The notes beneath the pieces are model-generated. The model did no database searches, was not told the origin of the DNA, and was given only the letters and a program-made list of their open reading frames with translations. From NCBI RefSeq assembly GCF_026651855.1, contig NZ_CP093280.1:4380001-4444000 (forward strand): a stretch of 64,000 nt of DNA. The letters run 5' to 3'. This DNA comes from Pseudomonas silvicola. GTDB taxonomy: Bacteria > Pseudomonadota > Gammaproteobacteria > Pseudomonadales > Pseudomonadaceae. A program made the translations under genes and the position numbers. Positions 61,167 to 64,000 of this stretch are shown here, piece after piece; the first letter of the stretch is position 1; the number at the start of each line of letters is the position of its first letter.

Positions 61167-63545
61167 TTAGCGATTTTTCCAAGCCGGAGGGCGCTTCTGG
61201 TTGAACGCAATAGCGCCTTCAATGCGGTCCTCGCTGTTGACCACCAGATCGATGGACTTGTAGGGCACTCGTACGGCCTCTGTTTCGCTGGCGTACTTCG
61301 CCTGCTCGTTAAGAAGCTGCTTGGTTAGGCGTAGGCTATTTGGGGAGCACTCCAACAATGTGTCCGCCAAATCGCGAGCGCCCTGCAGAGCATTTCCCTG
61401 TTCGACGATACGGTTGATGAAGCCCAGCCTTAATGCCTCTTCTGCGGCCACTCGACGGCCAGTGAGAATGATCTCCAGGGCTTGTTTATAGGGAATCTGC
61501 CGGGTCAGGCGCTGCAAGCCGCCCGCACCGGCCAACAGGCCCACCCGTACTTCGCTGAGAGCGAACTGAGCGGCCGCGTCGGCGACCACCAGATCGCAAG
61601 CCAAGGCAATCTCGAACCCACCTCCCATAGCGAAGCCGTTGACGGCGCAGATGATTGGCTTTTCCCTATCGAGCCGGGCGGTGAGGCCGCCGAAACCATT
61701 GCGTGGCATCCACATGCGCCGTCCAGTGGAGCCCGCCTTCAGGTCGTTGCCAGTGCAGAAAGCGCGGGTGCCGGCACCGCTAATGATCGCGATCCACAGG
61801 TCGTCATCCGCTTCGAAAGCATCGAAAATCTGGTCCAGTTCGTCATTACCCTCAGGAATGAGCGCGTTGTTGACCTCAGGACGATTGATGATTACCTCCA
61901 GAACGTGGTCACGGCGTTCGACCTGCACATGTTCGTAATGATCGAGCAGTTTGGTCGGCCTTGGCAGTTGCTCATCGAGCGAAGCCTGGCTCATGGCAAA
62001 TCGATTAGTACCCTGCGACAAGCGCACATGGACTTCCTGACCTAGGCCATCTTCTGCGGTGAAAGCACACAGGGCCTGCGCGTCGCCGGGCAGACTGTTG
62101 GCGACGAAGCGTTCGCCAGTCACTGCAAGCGTGCCGATGACGATGACTTCCTTGGGCCCTTGCTTGTCATAAAGCACGGTATAAGTGTCGACGCGGCCCG
62201 GGCCACTGGCGTCCATCTTGAAGCCTGCTGGTGCCGCAGAGTCGAGGCGAGCTTGTTCCAGCGCACTGTTGCAGCGTTGAAAGGGCCGTGGCGTGGTGCT
62301 GTAGATTCCGACCGCATGAGTGGAAAGGTAGCCACCATTTGCACCCACCAGGCCAAACGCGCCTGGGGCTTCGCGCAATCGTTCCATCATTTGCGTCAAC
62401 GCGTGCAACGAATAGCCGTTGCCTGGACCACCGAAGAACGGCAGCCCACCCGTGACCGTCAGGCGGCGGGGATCATCGGCCTCGATGCCCAGGACCTCCA
62501 TGGCATTAAAGACGGCAATGGGAAAACAGCTATACAGGTCCAAATAGCGCAGGTCATCGCTGGTGACCTTTGCCTGTTCCATTGCCTGTTTATAGGCTGC
62601 GGCCATCGCGGGTGAGCGAGAGAGATCCTGGCGCTCCAGCACGCCACGTTCTTTGAATTCGCTGTAACCATGAAGGAACACCCATTTGTTTTGAGGCACG
62701 CCAAGGTCACGTGCGAACTCTACAGTAGTCAACAGGAGGGCGGCCCCCAAGTTAACCTGGTCACGCGCCACCACGCTGATAGGGTAGGGATCACTGACCA
62801 TTCGATTGTCCTCACGGACGGTGGCTATCGACTCTGCAGTGCGGATGCTCGGGCTGGCTGCATGCGGGTTGGTGTGAGCCACTTCGCTGAACGGGGCGAA
62901 CAATTTTCCCATTTCCAGCCCATATTCCTCGCGAGACAGCCCCAGGCGCTTGCGCCTTGCCTGCTCGAAAAGCGGGTATAGGGTGCTGGGGGCGATCAAG
63001 TTCTGATCGCTCATATGCTTGGAGCGCACCATGCCGACGTTCCAGTGCCGATCGTCCAGCGCACCCTCGAGGGTTTCGCCCCAGTCTAACGTTTGCCCGG
63101 CCGATTGTGCATTGCGTTGGGTGGAGGTGGCTTCCCCAGAACAAAGCAGGGCCATCTTCAGTTGGCCAGTGTTGAGACGTTCGCAGATCTCTCCAACCAG
63201 TTTCTGTGGTTCGTCTCCGCAGGCGGGGGAGTACACATGCAACGTCGGGGAGGCGCCAAGCCGGTGAGCGATCGCAGCGGGTACGTTATCCGGCCCACCG
63301 AAGGGAAAGAGCTTGGCACGCAGTACCGCAGGGGTTGAGTCGGCGACTGTGCGTATGGCGTAGATGGCATCAATGTTACCGACCAAGAGGTCTAAACCCA
63401 GCGCGTCGTCACAGGCCTTCCTCGCTGCAAATGCAGCCAGGTCCGTAGGGGAGAGCTGTTGGTAGGACGCAGTATTCAGCTTATCCGAGTGTTCACCCAC
63501 CCCAATGAGTATGGGTGTGTTTCCAGCAAGATTTAGCTCGCTCAT
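61167..63545 (-). CDS. Thiolase-like protein (TLP1 type) fused to enoyl-CoA hydratase
   Basis: A 792-residue two-part protein. Residues 1 to about 530 resemble type-1 thiolase-like/acetyl-CoA acetyltransferase proteins (YSPACGDEPQKLVG, LDLYSCFPIAVFNAMEVLG, VTGGLPFFGGPGNGYS, GANGGYLSTHAVG) with an added C-terminal beta domain. Residues about 540-792 form a complete crotonase domain with both glutamates, in GGGFEIALAC and LSEVRVGLLAGAGG. ATG 63545 follows AAGGA; the frame extends to 63569. A single chain could hydrate an enoyl-CoA and then cleave it by thiolytic or retro-aldol chemistry. The gene is 38 bases after the CoA-transferase gene. Confidence 0.88.
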   Translation of the reverse strand: MSELNLAGNTPILIGVGEHSDKLNTASYQQLSPTDLAAFAARKACDDALGLDLLVGNIDAIYAIRTVADSTPAVLRAKLFPFGGPDNVPAAIAHRLGASPTLHVYSPACGDEPQKLVGEICERLNTGQLKMALLCSGEATSTQRNAQSAGQTLDWGETLEGALDDRHWNVGMVRSKHMSDQNLIAPSTLYPLFEQARRKRLGLSREEYGLEMGKLFAPFSEVAHTNPHAASPSIRTAESIATVREDNRMVSDPYPISVVARDQVNLGAALLLTTVEFARDLGVPQNKWVFLHGYSEFKERGVLERQDLSRSPAMAAAYKQAMEQAKVTSDDLRYLDLYSCFPIAVFNAMEVLGIEADDPRRLTVTGGLPFFGGPGNGYSLHALTQMMERLREAPGAFGLVGANGGYLSTHAVGIYSTTPRPFQRCNSALEQARLDSAAPAGFKMDASGPGRVDTYTVLYDKQGPKEVIVIGTLAVTGERFVANSLPGDAQALCAFTAEDGLGQEVHVRLSQGTNRFAMSQASLDEQLPRPTKLLDHYEHVQVERRDHVLEVIINRPEVNNALIPEGNDELDQIFDAFEADDDLWIAIISGAGTRAFCTGNDLKAGSTGRRMWMPRNGFGGLTARLDREKPIICAVNGFAMGGGFEIALACDLVVADAAAQFALSEVRVGLLAGAGGLQRLTRQIPYKQALEIILTGRRVAAEEALRLGFINRIVEQGNALQGARDLADTLLECSPNSLRLTKQLLNEQAKYASETEAVRVPYKSIDLVVNSEDRIEGAIAFNQKRPPAWKNR

Positions 63546-63583
63546 GTATCTATGTCCTTCAGGCGGCATCTGTTGTGGAGGGC

Positions 63584-64000
63584 TCAGGCTTCGAGCACGC
63601 CTTCGATGATCAATGCTTCTATTTCTTCAGGAGCCAGGCCAAGCAAGCGTCGTGCGACCTCTCGAGTGTGCTCACCTTGCAGCGGCGCGGGACGTAGAGG
63701 CGGATCCGGCATGTGCAGAGAGTTGCCGATCCGGTTTTCCGTGGGTAGGGGGGCTGGTAGGCCGGGATGGACCAGCTCGCGGATGAAAGCCCTCGCCGCC
63801 AATTGAGGGTCATCGCGATATTCGCTCAAACGCAACATGAATCCTGCCGGCACCCCGTAAGCCTGTAAGTGACGAGTAGCGGCACGGGCCTCCTGCTTCG
63901 AAGTCCAGCCACTTAGGAGTGAGTTGATCTCTTCACGATGGGCGATCCGGCCTTGGGCAGTCGCATACACTGGCTTATCGAGCAGGTCTTCACGGTCGAT
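63584..64000 (-). CDS. CaiB/BaiF-type CoA transferase, C-terminal part
   Basis: The frame is open to the window edge, so the N-terminal part with the catalytic Asp is missing; 138 residues are visible. WTSKQEARAATRHLQAYGVPAG and the late segment LQGEHTREVARRLLGL are typical of class III (CaiB/BaiF) CoA transferases, which move CoA between carboxylic acids. It is upstream of, and probably co-transcribed with, the thiolase-like/hydratase fusion. It may activate the substrate without ATP, complementing the ligase at 2137. Confidence 0.85.
   Translation of the reverse strand: MDREDLLDKPVYATAQGRIAHREEINSLLSGWTSKQEARAATRHLQAYGVPAGFMLRLSEYRDDPQLAARAFIRELVHPGLPAPLPTENRIGNSLHMPDPPLRPAPLQGEHTREVARRLLGLAPEEIEALIIEGVLEA

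Overview
The window looks like part of a large catabolic island from a G+C-rich gammaproteobacterium, most likely Pseudomonas. That assignment is inferred from gene content and codon style, because no rRNA, tRNA or housekeeping marker is present. I recognise 48 protein genes. Almost all belong to one theme: oxidising a hydrophobic, probably alicyclic (terpenoid- or steroid-like) molecule and dismantling it through acyl-CoA chemistry. The substrate cannot be read from the sequence. I see no transposase, integrase, CRISPR array or stable RNA gene.

Layout. Bases 1-3756 (+) hold the end of an Ltp/SCP2-type thiolase-like protein, an amidohydrolase and an acyl-CoA synthetase. An aldehyde dehydrogenase (-) and an SDR (+) diverge at 5.3-5.5 kb. 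From 6.5 to 13.4 kb (+) lie a YCF48-like periplasmic protein, an MMPL/RND transporter, a second aldehyde dehydrogenase and a GMC oxidoreductase. A cytochrome P450 with its TetR regulator (-) faces a Baeyer-Villiger monooxygenase/alcohol dehydrogenase/DUF3237/SDR/DUF1302 operon (+) at 15.9-21.7 kb. A DUF1329 protein, an MDR reductase and an epoxide hydrolase follow. Bases 26.2-31.4 kb hold an alcohol dehydrogenase, an esterase, a DUF35 protein, an MFS transporter and an alpha/beta hydrolase. From 31.6 to 38.3 kb two near-twin FadR-type GntR regulators alternate with an acyl-CoA dehydrogenase pair plus isomerase, and with an NMO-like enzyme plus a ComB-like protein. From 38.6 to 44.3 kb (+) lie thiolase, FadB-like protein and a second dehydrogenase pair. 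The P450 redox partners (ferredoxin and ferredoxin reductase), a thioesterase and an SDR/kinase/DUF6285-like operon occupy 44.3-49.2 kb. From 49.3 to 60.9 kb (-) runs a nine-gene beta-oxidation operon. The right edge has a thiolase-like/enoyl-CoA-hydratase fusion and a truncated CaiB-type CoA transferase.

How it may work together (inference). DUF1302, DUF1329, YCF48 and MMPL proteins move or handle the hydrophobic substrate at the envelope. P450, GMC, alcohol and aldehyde dehydrogenases, BVMO and hydrolases functionalise and open it. CoA ligase and CoA transferase activate it. Three FadB-like proteins, three thiolases, six acyl-CoA dehydrogenases and several crotonase-fold enzymes shorten it. 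A LvaA/LvaB/LvaC-like set (APH-type kinase, small DUF6285-like protein, ACAD10/11-like dehydrogenase) suggests that 4-hydroxyacyl-CoA intermediates are removed by phosphorylation and elimination.

Regulation. The strongest unannotated signal is a 16-bp palindrome, AATCAT-N4-ATGATT, found at nearly every promoter of the cluster and often overlapping the -10 or spacer of a readable sigma70-type promoter. It is probably the operator of one or both GntR paralogues. A different palindrome (TCTCA-N5-TGAGA) sits in the P450 promoter and recurs between the ferredoxin and ferredoxin reductase genes, suggesting TetR control of the P450 system.
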